From positions 224,734 through 288,733 of the forward strand of contig NZ_AQXX01000144.1 of assembly GCF_000376785.1 (NCBI RefSeq): a DNA stretch of 64,000 nt, read 5' to 3'. Positions 9,968 to 19,153 of this stretch are shown here, one piece after another. The DNA comes from Hahella ganghwensis DSM 17046 (GTDB lineage: Bacteria; Pseudomonadota; Gammaproteobacteria; Pseudomonadales; Oleiphilaceae). The notes below the pieces were generated by a model that was not told the origin of the DNA, ran no database searches, and saw only the letters and a list, made by a program, of their open reading frames with translations. Position 1 is the stretch's first letter. Every line of letters begins with the position of its first letter. The translations under genes and the position numbers were made by a program.

Positions 9968-11107
9968 ATGGAAAAGTTGACCCACACAATTTACGTTACT
10001 GTTTTTATTCTCCTGGTTACGGCATTGGGGATCTGGAGCCTTGGGTCCTGGCAAGCCTTTGAACAGCCACAGGAAGTAAGTGCCATCGATGGAGGCTGGG
10101 CCTCTCAATACGAGAGTCACTATAACAGTGAGTTTCCAGTAAAGAATTTGGGGACGAGCTTATGGGCAGCCATTCAATACCTGCTCTTTGATGAGGGGCG
10201 GGAAGGTGTTGTCGTTGGTGGTCAGGACTGGTTATATACCCAAGAGGAATTCAAAGCCTATTCAGACTTTTCTGACAGGGTGGATCAACAGCTCAATCTG
10301 ATTGCCAGTGTGCAGCATTATCTGGCGCGGCAAGGAGTCGAGTTGAATCTGTCACTAGTACCGTCAAAAGTCCGTGTATATCCGGAATATCTTGATGGCC
10401 ACAAACCTTTTACTCCGCACGAGACACTTTATTCTGAAGCGGTTGAAGGCTTGAGAGATCGTGGCGTCGCTACTTCGGAGCTACTTTCTGAAATGTTGGC
10501 GGCTAAAAACTCTGATCAGGTTTTCCTGCGAACAGACACACATTGGACTCCCGCCGGGGCTGCAGTGGCTGCCAATAAAGTCGCTCTGACGCTTGAGAAG
10601 CAACTGCGCGATCTGCCCTGGCATAGCAAAACCTATAGTACCGACATCAAACCTCCTGTTCCCCATAAAGGAGATCTGCTGAATTACATTCCCCTGGAAC
10701 CCTATTTTGAGAATCTCGGCCCGGGTGAGGAGGAAATTTCCCCCAGGGAGACAGCTCTGGCGGAGACAGATACAGAGGATTCATTGCTGTCTGACGACCT
10801 TTTTGGTTCATCGAATGAAGAAGTGGTTCTTGTCGGAACCAGCTACAGCGCCAACTCATTGTGGAACTTTGTAGGCGCCTTACAGCAGCAAACAGGAATC
10901 GACATCATCAGCTATGCCCAGGAAGGCAAAGGGCCGGTCATTCCAATGATGGAATATCTGACTTCCGAAGATTTCCGGCAAAGCCCACCCAAGGTAGTGA
11001 TCTGGGAATTTCCAGAACGCTACCTGCCCATGACCTATGAGCTGAATGAATATGCATTGCCATTTATAAGAAAAGAACAAGCTCAACAGGTTTCAACCGC
11101 CAATTAA
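9968..11107 (+). CDS. algJ: alginate O-acetyltransferase AlgJ
   Basis: Membrane-anchored periplasmic SGNH-like acetyltransferase. An N-terminal signal anchor spans about residues 7-26. The catalytic residues fit the AlgJ/AlgX family: D190-T-H192-W (DTHWTPAGA) and the nucleophile serine S292 in GTSYSANS. It is 379 residues (Pseudomonas 391). It probably receives acetyl from AlgI and hands it on to AlgX (family knowledge). Confidence 0.94.
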   Translation: MEKLTHTIYVTVFILLVTALGIWSLGSWQAFEQPQEVSAIDGGWASQYESHYNSEFPVKNLGTSLWAAIQYLLFDEGREGVVVGGQDWLYTQEEFKAYSDFSDRVDQQLNLIASVQHYLARQGVELNLSLVPSKVRVYPEYLDGHKPFTPHETLYSEAVEGLRDRGVATSELLSEMLAAKNSDQVFLRTDTHWTPAGAAVAANKVALTLEKQLRDLPWHSKTYSTDIKPPVPHKGDLLNYIPLEPYFENLGPGEEEISPRETALAETDTEDSLLSDDLFGSSNEEVVLVGTSYSANSLWNFVGALQQQTGIDIISYAQEGKGPVIPMMEYLTSEDFRQSPPKVVIWEFPERYLPMTYELNEYALPFIRKEQAQQVSTAN

Positions 11108-11135
11108 TTGAAGTGAGTGATTCAGGGAGAATCAA

Positions 11136-11786
11136 ATGAAAACTTACGTAAAGAACATTTTGTTGATATTTCTGGTTTGGAGTTTTGCTACCTCTCTGGC
11201 AAGAGCGGATGAGGCTGCACTCTACGGTCCTGAAGCACCTCCGGGGTCTGCGTTTATACGTGTTTTTAACGCTCAGGTGAACCTGCCTGTTGAGAATGCC
11301 GGTGTCGGTGGAAAAGTTTTTGGTGAGATTGATCCACTGTCATCAAGCAAGTATGTGTTCCTGCCTGCAGGTGCATATGAAGTTGAACTAAGCGGTGCCA
11401 AACAGCCGGTTCAACTTGAGAAAGACGCTTTTTATACCCTGGTCGTCTTAAAAGGTGAGGAGCCTAAGCTGGTACAGGACGAGGCATTCGATAACCGTCG
11501 TAAGGCTTTGTTAGGGCTGTACAACCTCACGGATGCTGACGCATTGGATCTGAAAACCAGTAACGGTAAAACGGCTGTACTGGAGTCTGTTGAGAAGCTG
11601 GGCAGCAAACATCGTCAGGTGAATGCAGTCAAGATTTCACTGGCGGCGTTCAATGGCAGCGAAAAGCTGGCCGACGCGGCTCCGGTGAATTTGGAGAGAG
11701 GCAAGGTGTTCAGTTTGTTTGCCTGTGGTAGTAAGGCTCAACCCAGACTGGTATGGGTTGAAAGCCAGGTTGATTCGCAAATTTAA
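11136..11786 (+). CDS. algF: alginate O-acetylation protein AlgF
   Basis: Periplasmic protein required for alginate acetylation with AlgI and AlgJ; its exact biochemical role is unsettled. It has a cleavable signal peptide ending near LARADE, then the conserved start AALYGPEAPPGSAFIRVFNA. It is 216 residues, the same length as in P. aeruginosa. GGGAGAATCAAATG gives a clear ribosome site. It is 28 nt after algJ, and its stop overlaps the ribosome site of algX. Confidence 0.93.
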   Translation: MKTYVKNILLIFLVWSFATSLARADEAALYGPEAPPGSAFIRVFNAQVNLPVENAGVGGKVFGEIDPLSSSKYVFLPAGAYEVELSGAKQPVQLEKDAFYTLVVLKGEEPKLVQDEAFDNRRKALLGLYNLTDADALDLKTSNGKTAVLESVEKLGSKHRQVNAVKISLAAFNGSEKLADAAPVNLERGKVFSLFACGSKAQPRLVWVESQVDSQI

Positions 11787-11801
11787 GGAGTGGAAATAGC
11801 C

Positions 11802-13232
11802 ATGTGCAGAGGTTATCAGATGTATCCCATGTTTCTGGCGGTTGTGCTGCTGATGCTTGTGGGAAAGCCAGCACAGGCTATTGAGTACGAGGTCGAGCCT
11901 TGTTGTGATATCTGTCCGGCAGCTGCGGAAATAGAAAACTATGATACATCTTTCCTGCGATCGTTTAGGACTCTGATCGAAGGGGAAGATGGATGGCTGT
12001 TTCGAACAGAATCAGAGTTGATGATGGAGTTCGGACCGGATGAGTTCGGATTGAAAGAACTTCAGCGGTTTGCTCAGGCACTCAAAAGCAGAGGGACCGA
12101 GCTTGTACTGGTGTATCAGCCCACAAGGGGGCTGGTGCACCCCTTTAAGGCCAATACTGCGGGTAACAACCAGTATGACTTTGCGTTGGCTGCAACCAAC
12201 TATGCCAATGCATTGAGGAGGATGAGAAATGCGGGAATTTATACCCCTGATCTTACTCCTTTATTGAACCAGCCTAATGATAAGGCAGATTTCTATTTCC
12301 GCCGGGATCACCACTGGACCCCCGTAGGAGCACGGCGAACGGCTGCATTGGTCGCTGAGAGTGTACGCGAGCACCCCATTTATCCGGAATTGGAAAACAC
12401 TGAGTTTGCTACCAGACGTATTGGCATGATGCGCAAACGTGGGACATTACAGTCAGCGTTTGCACGTCTGTGTGGAGTCCAGTACGCAGAACAATACGTT
12501 GATGAGTACATAACGGAGCCAGTAGAGGAAGGGGACCTTCTGGGGGAGTCTGAAGAAGACAGTCTGTTTGGAGATGCAGAGTTACCGGAAGTCACGCTTG
12601 TTGGAACCAGTTTCAGTAAGGGTGCCTATAACTATAACTTTGAGGGCTATCTGAAGGAATATCTGGAAGTGGATATTCTAAATGAAGCCATCGTAGGTGG
12701 TGGTTATGACGGCACGCTTATCCAGTATCTGCCAAGTGAAGAGTTTCAACAGTCACCACCGCGACTGATGATCTGGGAAGTGCCCAGTTATTACGATTTA
12801 TCTACGACGCAGTTCTATCGTCAGGTTATTCCAATGGTATATGACGGTTGTAAGAACCAGCCTGTCGTGTTGCAGAAGACGATGACAGTCAAAGCTGGTC
12901 TGCAGGAAATTCTGTTTAATGGAGGTGGTGAATATCAGGATCTTCGAGGTGGAGATCTTCTGGTGGATCTTCAGTTTTCTGATCCACAGGTAAAAGAAAT
13001 CGAACTGGCCTTTTGGTATATCAACCGTCGCCGGGACCGGATGAAAATGGAGTTCGGTGAGAGGGTCGACAACAATGGTCGTTTCATTACCGAGCTTAAG
13101 ACTGAAGAAGATTGGGGGAATTACCGCTTCTTATCTCTTGACCTGCAATTACCTGAAGAGGCTCAGCCTGTAGAAGTTACCGCGACAATGTGTCGCCGTC
13201 CCGATGCTAATACCCAAATGGCAGGAGGATAA
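11802..13232 (+). CDS. algX: alginate acetyltransferase AlgX
   Basis: Periplasmic terminal alginate O-acetyltransferase with an SGNH-like domain and a carbohydrate-binding module. The ATG at 11802 is preferred over the in-frame GTG at 11790, because AAGGAG at 11785-11790 would be the ribosome site and overlaps that GTG. Signal peptide about residues 8-26. The catalytic triad candidates are D169 and H171 (DHHWTPVG) and S270 (GTSFSKGAYNYNFEG), nearly the P. aeruginosa numbering. It is 476 residues (Pseudomonas 474). Here it follows algF instead of algG. Confidence 0.95.
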   Translation: MCRGYQMYPMFLAVVLLMLVGKPAQAIEYEVEPCCDICPAAAEIENYDTSFLRSFRTLIEGEDGWLFRTESELMMEFGPDEFGLKELQRFAQALKSRGTELVLVYQPTRGLVHPFKANTAGNNQYDFALAATNYANALRRMRNAGIYTPDLTPLLNQPNDKADFYFRRDHHWTPVGARRTAALVAESVREHPIYPELENTEFATRRIGMMRKRGTLQSAFARLCGVQYAEQYVDEYITEPVEEGDLLGESEEDSLFGDAELPEVTLVGTSFSKGAYNYNFEGYLKEYLEVDILNEAIVGGGYDGTLIQYLPSEEFQQSPPRLMIWEVPSYYDLSTTQFYRQVIPMVYDGCKNQPVVLQKTMTVKAGLQEILFNGGGEYQDLRGGDLLVDLQFSDPQVKEIELAFWYINRRRDRMKMEFGERVDNNGRFITELKTEEDWGNYRFLSLDLQLPEEAQPVEVTATMCRRPDANTQMAGG

Positions 13233-13236
13233 TCTC

Positions 13237-14400
13237 ATGCATAAACAGATCAGCAAATCCTGCGTTCTGAGTACGTTTATTTTGGTCGGCAGCCTGTTGT
13301 CTTTTTCAGGGTGTGCAATGCAGGTGAAATCACCAGAAACTCAAATAAAGCAGCTTGTTGCTCCTGCAGGGTTTGGATTGGTGACCCGGGGGGGCAGCGA
13401 TGATGAAGCTGTGGACTGTGTGGACCTTCCGGAGCCGTATACTGAATCTCTGTCAATGCGTAGTAAATATGAGGGCAGTGGAAAATCACGGGCAGATATC
13501 AACAAGAAAGCCATGCTCTCCTACAAGCAACACACGGCGGATGTTCGGGATTTTGAAAAATATAGTATTGGTCTGTCTGATAAAGTGCTGAAAGGCAAGC
13601 CGGGTGCAGGAAAGTGTCTGGTGAAATTGCTGGAGAACTGGGCGGGCGCCGATGCCTTGATGAATGATGAAGTCAATCATATCGGTGAAGCTGTCAGAAA
13701 ATGGGCGCTTGCCTGCGCCAGTCTTTCCTATTTGAAACTAAATCTGGCTGAACCGCAGACAATCACCGCTGATCAGAAAGAGGTTATCGAAGACTGGTTG
13801 TATGATCTCTCTGTAGAAGTGCAGAAGTACTACACCGATCGCCCTCTGAAGAAAGTAAATAACCATGATTACTGGGCTGCCTGGGCTGTTATGTCCGCGT
13901 CTGTGGCACTTCAAAAGCAAGAGTTATTCGATTGGGCTGTGATGAAGTATCGCGAGGGGGTCGGTCAGATTGATGCTTCCGGATATCTTCCCAATGAGTT
14001 GCGAAGAAAACAGCGGGCACTTGAGTACCATAACTTTGCCCTTCAACCTCTGGTCATGATTGCTGTGTTCGCCGATGCGAACGGACTGGATCTTGCCAGT
14101 GAGCATCAAGGTGCTTTAGGTCGGCTTACAAAAAGGGTAGTTGATGGTTTGAATGACTCCACACCATTTACATTGCTGACCGGCCGCGAACAGAAAGTCG
14201 AGGGACTTTTGAATCCCTGGTCTGTCGCCTGGGTCGCTCCTTATGCTGCGACCTTCGACAGCATTGCTCTTGCTGATCTTCCAGAGTTACCTCCTGAACA
14301 ACTTAAGGCTTCGAGATTGGGTGGAAATCTGAGCCGAATGTTTAAAGCATCAACTCATAAGAAAGATACAAAAGACCAAGTGTCTGATGAGAGTTCATAA
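13237..14400 (+). CDS. algL: alginate lyase AlgL, probable lipoprotein
   Basis: PL5-family lyase that clears alginate from the periplasm. The ATG at 13237 is preceded by AGGAGG at 13223-13228, so the earlier in-frame ATG at 13204, inside algX, is unlikely. Catalytic motifs are NNHDYWAAW (N208, N209, H210) and ALEYHNFAL (Tyr264), matching the Asn-His-Tyr site of the family. It is 387 residues (Pseudomonas 367). The signal peptide ends FSGC (Cys26), which reads as a lipobox, whereas the Pseudomonas enzyme is soluble in the periplasm. Confidence 0.93.
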   Translation: MHKQISKSCVLSTFILVGSLLSFSGCAMQVKSPETQIKQLVAPAGFGLVTRGGSDDEAVDCVDLPEPYTESLSMRSKYEGSGKSRADINKKAMLSYKQHTADVRDFEKYSIGLSDKVLKGKPGAGKCLVKLLENWAGADALMNDEVNHIGEAVRKWALACASLSYLKLNLAEPQTITADQKEVIEDWLYDLSVEVQKYYTDRPLKKVNNHDYWAAWAVMSASVALQKQELFDWAVMKYREGVGQIDASGYLPNELRRKQRALEYHNFALQPLVMIAVFADANGLDLASEHQGALGRLTKRVVDGLNDSTPFTLLTGREQKVEGLLNPWSVAWVAPYAATFDSIALADLPELPPEQLKASRLGGNLSRMFKASTHKKDTKDQVSDESS

Positions 14401-14501
14401 AAATTACCGAAAACAAGAACAACAGGGCGAGGTGGCCGTGAGCTGGCTAGGTACTGACTGTTGGCAAACGACCAAAACATCCAAAGGATAAGGAGACGAA
14501 A

Positions 14502-15980
14502 ATGATTCCCGTAATATTGTCAGGTGGTAACGGCTCACGGTTGTGGCCACTATCTCGTAAAATGTATCCCAAACAATTCCTTCCCTTGATTGGTGAGGAA
14601 ACCATGTTCCAGCAAACACTGAATCGCCTGCCGGATAATCTGGGTGAGCCGATCGTGGTGTGTAATGAAGAGCATCGCTTTATTGTGGCTGAGCAGATGC
14701 AGCTGATCGGCCGGAAAGCTCAGGCGATACTGCTCGAGCCATTTGGTCGGAACACGGCTCCGGCGGCAGCCATGGCGGCATTTCAGATTCTTGAATCGGG
14801 ACATGACCAGATTATGATTTTGCTGCCGGCAGATCATCACATCAAAGACGTTCCGGCATTTCACGAGGCTTTGAAGAAAGCTGAACAGGCTGCTTTGGAA
14901 GGCAAACTGGTTCTGTTTGGTATTGAGCCGGATCAGCCTGAAACCGGATATGGCTATATCCGCAAAGGCGATTCGTTCAAAGAGCTTGCTTTTGACGTAG
15001 AAGCGTTTGTAGAAAAGCCTGATGAAGCAACCGCTAAAGATTACCTTTCCAGTGGCGAATACCTTTGGAACAGCGGCATGTTTGTGATGAGTGCGGAGCG
15101 TTATCTGCAGGAACTCAAGCAATACGAGCCAGATATCTACGAAACCTGTCAGTTGGCGTTCAACAATTGTCATGTCGACATGGACTTTAAGCGCCTGCCC
15201 GCTGAAAGTTTCACGCACTGTCCAGATAACTCCATCGATTATGCCGTAATGGAGCATACCCGTGACGCTGTCACTGTACCGCTGAATGCTGGATGGAGTG
15301 ATGTTGGTGCGTGGTCAGCCATGTGGAGTGTTAACAGCAAAGATGACAAAGGCAATGCGCTACATGGTGATGTCCTGGCAGAAGACGCCCAAGGGTGTTT
15401 CGTCCGTGGCCACGATAAATTAGTGGCTCTGTTAGGGGTGGAAGATCTGGTGGTGGTTGATACCCAGGACGCTGTCATGGTGGCACACCGGGATAAAGTC
15501 CAGGATGTGAAGAAACTGGTTTCCAGAATGGATAAGGCTGAGAGATCGGAAACGATTGTCCATCGGGAAGTATTCCGCCCCTGGGGAAGCTACGATTCTG
15601 TTGATATGGGAGCCCGTTTCCAGGTCAAACGGATCAAGGTCAAGCCTGGTGCCAGCCTTTCATTGCAGAAGCATCACCACCGCGCTGAACATTGGATTGT
15701 GGTTCAGGGGACGGCCCGTGTGACCTGTGGTGAGCAGGAATTCCTGCTGTCGGAAAATCAGTCCACCTATATTCCGATTGGCGAAGTGCATCGACTGGTC
15801 AACCCAGGTAAGATAATGCTTGAAATCATTGAGGTTCAATCAGATACCTATCTGGGAGAGGACGACATTGTTCGCTTGCAGGACAACTATGGTCGTTCTG
15901 AGAGCGGTCGTTCTGAAGCCGGTGGAGAAGATACGTCAGCTTCAGACAAACAATCTGCAAAGGATTCTGTGTCTGCCTGA
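14502..15980 (+). CDS. algA: mannose-6-P isomerase / mannose-1-P guanylyltransferase AlgA
   Basis: Bifunctional cytoplasmic enzyme: isomerises fructose-6-P to mannose-6-P, and makes GDP-mannose from mannose-1-P. The N-terminal guanylyltransferase signature GGNGSRLWPLSRKMYPKQF starts near residue 9, FVEKP is near residue 168, and the C-terminal cupin isomerase domain has QKHHHRAEHW near residue 390. It is 492 residues (Pseudomonas 481), the excess being a Ser/Glu/Gly-rich tail after NYGRSE. A 101-nt gap separates it from algL; ATAAGGAGACGAAA precedes the ATG. Confidence 0.96.
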   Translation: MIPVILSGGNGSRLWPLSRKMYPKQFLPLIGEETMFQQTLNRLPDNLGEPIVVCNEEHRFIVAEQMQLIGRKAQAILLEPFGRNTAPAAAMAAFQILESGHDQIMILLPADHHIKDVPAFHEALKKAEQAALEGKLVLFGIEPDQPETGYGYIRKGDSFKELAFDVEAFVEKPDEATAKDYLSSGEYLWNSGMFVMSAERYLQELKQYEPDIYETCQLAFNNCHVDMDFKRLPAESFTHCPDNSIDYAVMEHTRDAVTVPLNAGWSDVGAWSAMWSVNSKDDKGNALHGDVLAEDAQGCFVRGHDKLVALLGVEDLVVVDTQDAVMVAHRDKVQDVKKLVSRMDKAERSETIVHREVFRPWGSYDSVDMGARFQVKRIKVKPGASLSLQKHHHRAEHWIVVQGTARVTCGEQEFLLSENQSTYIPIGEVHRLVNPGKIMLEIIEVQSDTYLGEDDIVRLQDNYGRSESGRSEAGGEDTSASDKQSAKDSVSA

Positions 15981-15997
15981 GTATTCACTGACCTGAA

Positions 15998-16026
15998 GCA
16001 GCTTCAGATCTTTGATCTGGAGCTGC
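15998..16026 (+). other. hairpin between algA and algC
   Basis: A 13-bp stem (GCAGCTTCAGATC at 15998-16010 with GATCTGGAGCTGC at 16014-16026, one G-T pair) closes a TTT loop. The downstream sequence is T-rich but lacks a clean T run, so it may be a weak terminator or attenuator reducing algC read-through, or an RNA-stability element. Role inferred only. Confidence 0.5.
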
Positions 16027-16060
16027 TGCATTCATCATTATTGTTAGGAGTCCACAACTG

Positions 16061-17407
16061 ATGGATTTAAGCGGTTTTAAAGCTTATGACATTCGGGGCA
16101 AAGTGCCCGACCAACTCAACCCTGAGATTGCTGAGCGCATTGGACGGGCCTATGTGCAGGTCACTGGCGCCCGGAAAGTCGTGGTTGGTTATGATATCAG
16201 ACTGTCCAGCCCTGAATTGGCGGAAGCATTGAGTAAAGGGTTGATGGCCGCTGGTGCTGATGTTTATGACATCGGTTTGTGTGGCACCGAGATGGTTTAC
16301 TTCGCAACTTTCCACTACGAAATGGATGGTGGAATCATGGTCACAGCCAGCCATAATCCTCAGGATTATAATGGGATGAAGCTGGTGTCCAAGGGCTCAC
16401 GCCCGGTAAGCTCCGATACCGGTCTGAACGAGATCAAAGATCTGGTTCCCGGTGAATTTGAGGATGCCGCTGAGTCTGGCAAACAGCATACGCTGGATGC
16501 CCACAGTGACTATATCCAGCACTTGATGGGGTATATCAACACAGCTGAGCTCAAGCCACTGAAAGTGGTAGTTAATGCTGGAAACGGTGGTGCTGGTTTG
16601 ATCATTGATCAGCTAGAGAGTTTGCTGCCTTTTGAGTTCATCAAGGTTCACCACGAACCAGACGGAACTTTCCCTTATGGTGTGCCTAACCCATTGCTGG
16701 TGGAAAACCGTGAGAGCACCCGTCAGGCGTTATTGGAAAATGGCGCAGATATCGGAATTGCCTGGGATGGCGATTATGATCGTTGTTTCCTGTTCGATGA
16801 AACGGGTCGTTTCGTTGAAGGTTACTACATTGTGGGCTTACTGGCTGAATTGTTCCTCAAGAGAGAGCCCGGCGCGAACATCATTCATGACCCCCGGTTA
16901 ACCTGGAACACCATTGATATGGTCAATGCCGGTGGTGGTAACCCTGTCCAGAGTAAAACAGGACATGCGTTTATCAAGCAGATTATGCGTGAAAAAGATG
17001 CGGTTTATGGTGGGGAAATGAGTGCTCATCATTACTTCCGCGATTTTGCCTACTGTGACTCGGGAATGATTCCCTGGTTAATGGTTGCCAACTTGATGTG
17101 CGTAACAGGCAAGTCACTTTCAAGCCTTATTGATGAGCGTATGGCCAAGTATCCAGCCAGCGGCGAAATCAATCGGAAGCTTGAAGACGCCGGTAAGGTC
17201 TTGAAAGCTATCGAGGCCGAATATGCCCCGTCTGCGGTGTCCGTCAATTTCGTTGATGGCTTAAGCGTGGAGTATGACGATTGGCGTTTTAATCTGAGGA
17301 TGTCCAATACCGAACCATTAGTTCGTCTGAATGTGGAATCCAAAGGCGATCAGGCGCTGATGGAGTCCAAGACAAAAGAGCTGCTCGATAGAATCGATAG
17401 CATCTGA
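16061..17407 (+). CDS. algC: phosphomannomutase/phosphoglucomutase AlgC
   Basis: Interconverts mannose-6-P and mannose-1-P (and glucose phosphates), supplying GDP-mannose for alginate and sugar phosphates for lipopolysaccharide. The phosphoserine loop is TASHNPQDYNGMK with Ser97, the metal site is DGDYD at residues 236-240, and the sugar-binding loop is GGEMSAHHYF. It is 448 residues (Pseudomonas 463). TTAGGAG precedes the ATG. In Pseudomonas algC lies far from the alginate operon; here it is the last gene before a terminator. Confidence 0.95.
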   Translation: MDLSGFKAYDIRGKVPDQLNPEIAERIGRAYVQVTGARKVVVGYDIRLSSPELAEALSKGLMAAGADVYDIGLCGTEMVYFATFHYEMDGGIMVTASHNPQDYNGMKLVSKGSRPVSSDTGLNEIKDLVPGEFEDAAESGKQHTLDAHSDYIQHLMGYINTAELKPLKVVVNAGNGGAGLIIDQLESLLPFEFIKVHHEPDGTFPYGVPNPLLVENRESTRQALLENGADIGIAWDGDYDRCFLFDETGRFVEGYYIVGLLAELFLKREPGANIIHDPRLTWNTIDMVNAGGGNPVQSKTGHAFIKQIMREKDAVYGGEMSAHHYFRDFAYCDSGMIPWLMVANLMCVTGKSLSSLIDERMAKYPASGEINRKLEDAGKVLKAIEAEYAPSAVSVNFVDGLSVEYDDWRFNLRMSNTEPLVRLNVESKGDQALMESKTKELLDRIDSI

Positions 17408-17411
17408 AAAG

Positions 17412-17440
17412 AAAAAGGCGGACTATTTGTCCGCCTTTTT
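17412..17440 (+). terminator. rho-independent terminator of the alginate operon
   Basis: GGCGGAC (17417-17423) pairs with GTCCGCC (17429-17435) around a TATTT loop, flanked by AAAAA and TTTTT. It lies a few bases after the algC stop and may act in both directions between convergent genes. Confidence 0.93.
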
Positions 17441-17519
17441 CTTTATTCACAATCTAAGCCCACATTCTATGGCGATTGTGATTTAACTGTTCAGTTCCAT
17501 CTTGTGTGAAGGTTGTTGA

Positions 17520-17825
17520 TCAGGAAGGGGATCGGCGCCAGTCAATTTTGGTCACTTTTCCACCGGTCAGCTCCAGTATATAGATGGCATCACCGGGTTT
17601 CTCATAAACCCAGCGTTCAATTTTATGCTCACGTACTCGATCTCCGGTCAGAGTATATCCAACTAGACTGGTATGATCCGGTCGCCCGCATTTTTTGTAT
17701 ATTTCATATTCAAGGTCCTGAACTTTGATGATGTCCGTCCCGCATCTCATCCCCCAGGAAAGGGAGGATGAAAGCCCGAGAACCAATATCAGGAAGCTGT
17801 GTTTACTAATTGATGCGATAGCCAT
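17520..17825 (-). CDS. DUF2845-like periplasmic protein
   Basis: Small secreted protein of unknown function, 101 residues. The start at 17825 is chosen because it yields a signal peptide (about residues 8-25, ending SLSWG) followed by the pattern MRCGTDIIKVQD...YEIYKKCGRPD, which resembles DUF2845 proteins with two spaced cysteines. The frame is open further upstream to 17999, but that would overlap the neighbouring membrane gene heavily. It overlaps the 3' end of the upstream minus-strand ORF by 37 bp, so the two are likely co-transcribed. Confidence 0.7.
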   Translation of the reverse strand: MAIASISKHSFLILVLGLSSSLSWGMRCGTDIIKVQDLEYEIYKKCGRPDHTSLVGYTLTGDRVREHKIERWVYEKPGDAIYILELTGGKVTKIDWRRSPS

Positions 17826-18124
17826 GCTTGTCCCACTGCAAATAACCAAATCAAGTAAAGAGAGGCTATCAGGAGATAGATGAACATTCGCTGAATAGGA
17901 TTCGCCCGTTGGGTATCCGGGTTTTCGACCCAACGTATATACAGGTTCGCTGAAAATCCGGAAATGACCAGAAGGCTGGCAGAAATGGGAATCAGCCAAA
18001 GGACAGGCGAGGGTGGTTCCCCTTGTTCGGTGAACTGACCGAACATCACCATGGAGCCTACCAGAATGATCAAAGCGACAAACTCTACAATCAGGATGGT
18101 CTTTCGATAAGGGGTTAACTGCAT
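17789..18124 (-). CDS. small inner-membrane protein, unknown
   Basis: Not recognised. About 111 residues from an ATG at 18124, with three hydrophobic segments (about residues 8-28, 41-62 and 80-104). The frame remains open to 18367, but the additional residues are proline-rich and uncharacteristic, so a start at 18124 or at an ATG about 45 nt upstream is more likely; no strong ribosome site decides this. It overlaps the DUF2845-like gene that follows. Confidence 0.55.
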   Translation of the reverse strand: MQLTPYRKTILIVEFVALIILVGSMVMFGQFTEQGEPPSPVLWLIPISASLLVISGFSANLYIRWVENPDTQRANPIQRMFIYLLIASLYLIWLFAVGQAWLSHQLVNTAS

Positions 18125-18521
18125 AGCTGCATGTCCGTCAATGTTTCTCAGGTTGAATTGGGGCATTAGTTTAGCTGACAAGCCAGGTGGATGGTATGCT
18201 CGTCGGCGTGGCCCGAACGGATGTGCTTGATGGTCTGAAAAGGATGCTCGGCTCGAAGGAAAATTAGGAAAGGAGATCTGCCCCTCTGCTTTTGGCGTCG
18301 GGGAATGTTCGAGCCTTTTGGGCCGGAACTCAGATGCTGCGATAACAGCGGCGCGCATTATAACCATTGACTGCTGATTGCGCTACCGTCCGGCTGGGAT
18401 ATCCTGAAAACCATATTCTCTATACCGTTTCTGCAGTATTTCTATCGAGCGATAAGGTTGGAAAATGGCCTTAGACCACTTAAAGTGCATCGACATTCAG
18501 AAGCAAGGAACCTGATTTACC

Positions 18522-18950
18522 ATGATTACTTATTTTTATTGGGCTGTTGTAATTCTAGTGGCAATGTCTCTGTTATTTCTTTTCGGTAAAGCAGATAAGT
18601 GGAAATTCGGCCTCGTTGGAGCTCTGGTGGTATTACTGATTGGGTGGGGAGCCTATTACTTTCACTTTGAACAGATTTTCGTTAAGCGGTATGGGGGAGT
18701 GATGTCGATCTCTGTACCTAAAGGCCAACACCATATCGCTGCAACCTGGAAAGACGATAATTTGTGGGTGGAGAACTACGATCCAGAGACCAATACCTGC
18801 CATTTCAATGAGTATTCCAAAGGGGCTTTGTTGCAGGGGAAAGTATCGATTAAAAACTGTAATCCTCTGATGCCCGCTGCCCCATCAGGGCAGATGCCAA
18901 ACCGCGTGATACAGGATTCCAGTAGCCAGACTGGAGAAATCCAGCAATAG
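18522..18950 (+). CDS. hypothetical membrane-anchored protein
   Basis: Not recognised. 142 residues with two N-terminal membrane segments (about residues 3-21 and 28-47) and a hydrophilic C-terminal domain of about 90 residues containing two cysteines (TNTCHFNE and KNCNPLMP). The C-terminus is Ser/Gln-rich. It is a single-gene unit between a divergent pair and a terminator. Confidence 0.6.
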   Translation: MITYFYWAVVILVAMSLLFLFGKADKWKFGLVGALVVLLIGWGAYYFHFEQIFVKRYGGVMSISVPKGQHHIAATWKDDNLWVENYDPETNTCHFNEYSKGALLQGKVSIKNCNPLMPAAPSGQMPNRVIQDSSSQTGEIQQ

Positions 18951-19070
18951 ATCTATGCCAGGTAGCTTTTCCACCTGGCCAAGAAAGTCCTGTCAGTGAG
19001 TCACGTATGAACGCTGTCAAATAGTCAGGTATGCGCGTAATAATCTGACCGGGCATGATCTCAATCAACT

Positions 19071-19095
19071 GCAGGCTGCGGCCTGCTTTTTATTT
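19071..19095 (+). terminator. rho-independent terminator
   Basis: GCAGGC (19071-19076), loop TGCG, GCCTGC (19081-19086), then TTTTTATTT. It ends the transcript of the upstream membrane-protein gene, just before the cytochrome gene. Confidence 0.8.
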
Positions 19096-19153
19096 CCCCT
19101 GCAATGTCGTTATAATGCGCCACTATAAAATTTTAAGCTGGTGATGAGGTAGT

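Noticed and set aside
14550..15257. 235-residue minus-strand ORF
   Set aside because: Antisense to algA, no ribosome site or domain; codon shadow.
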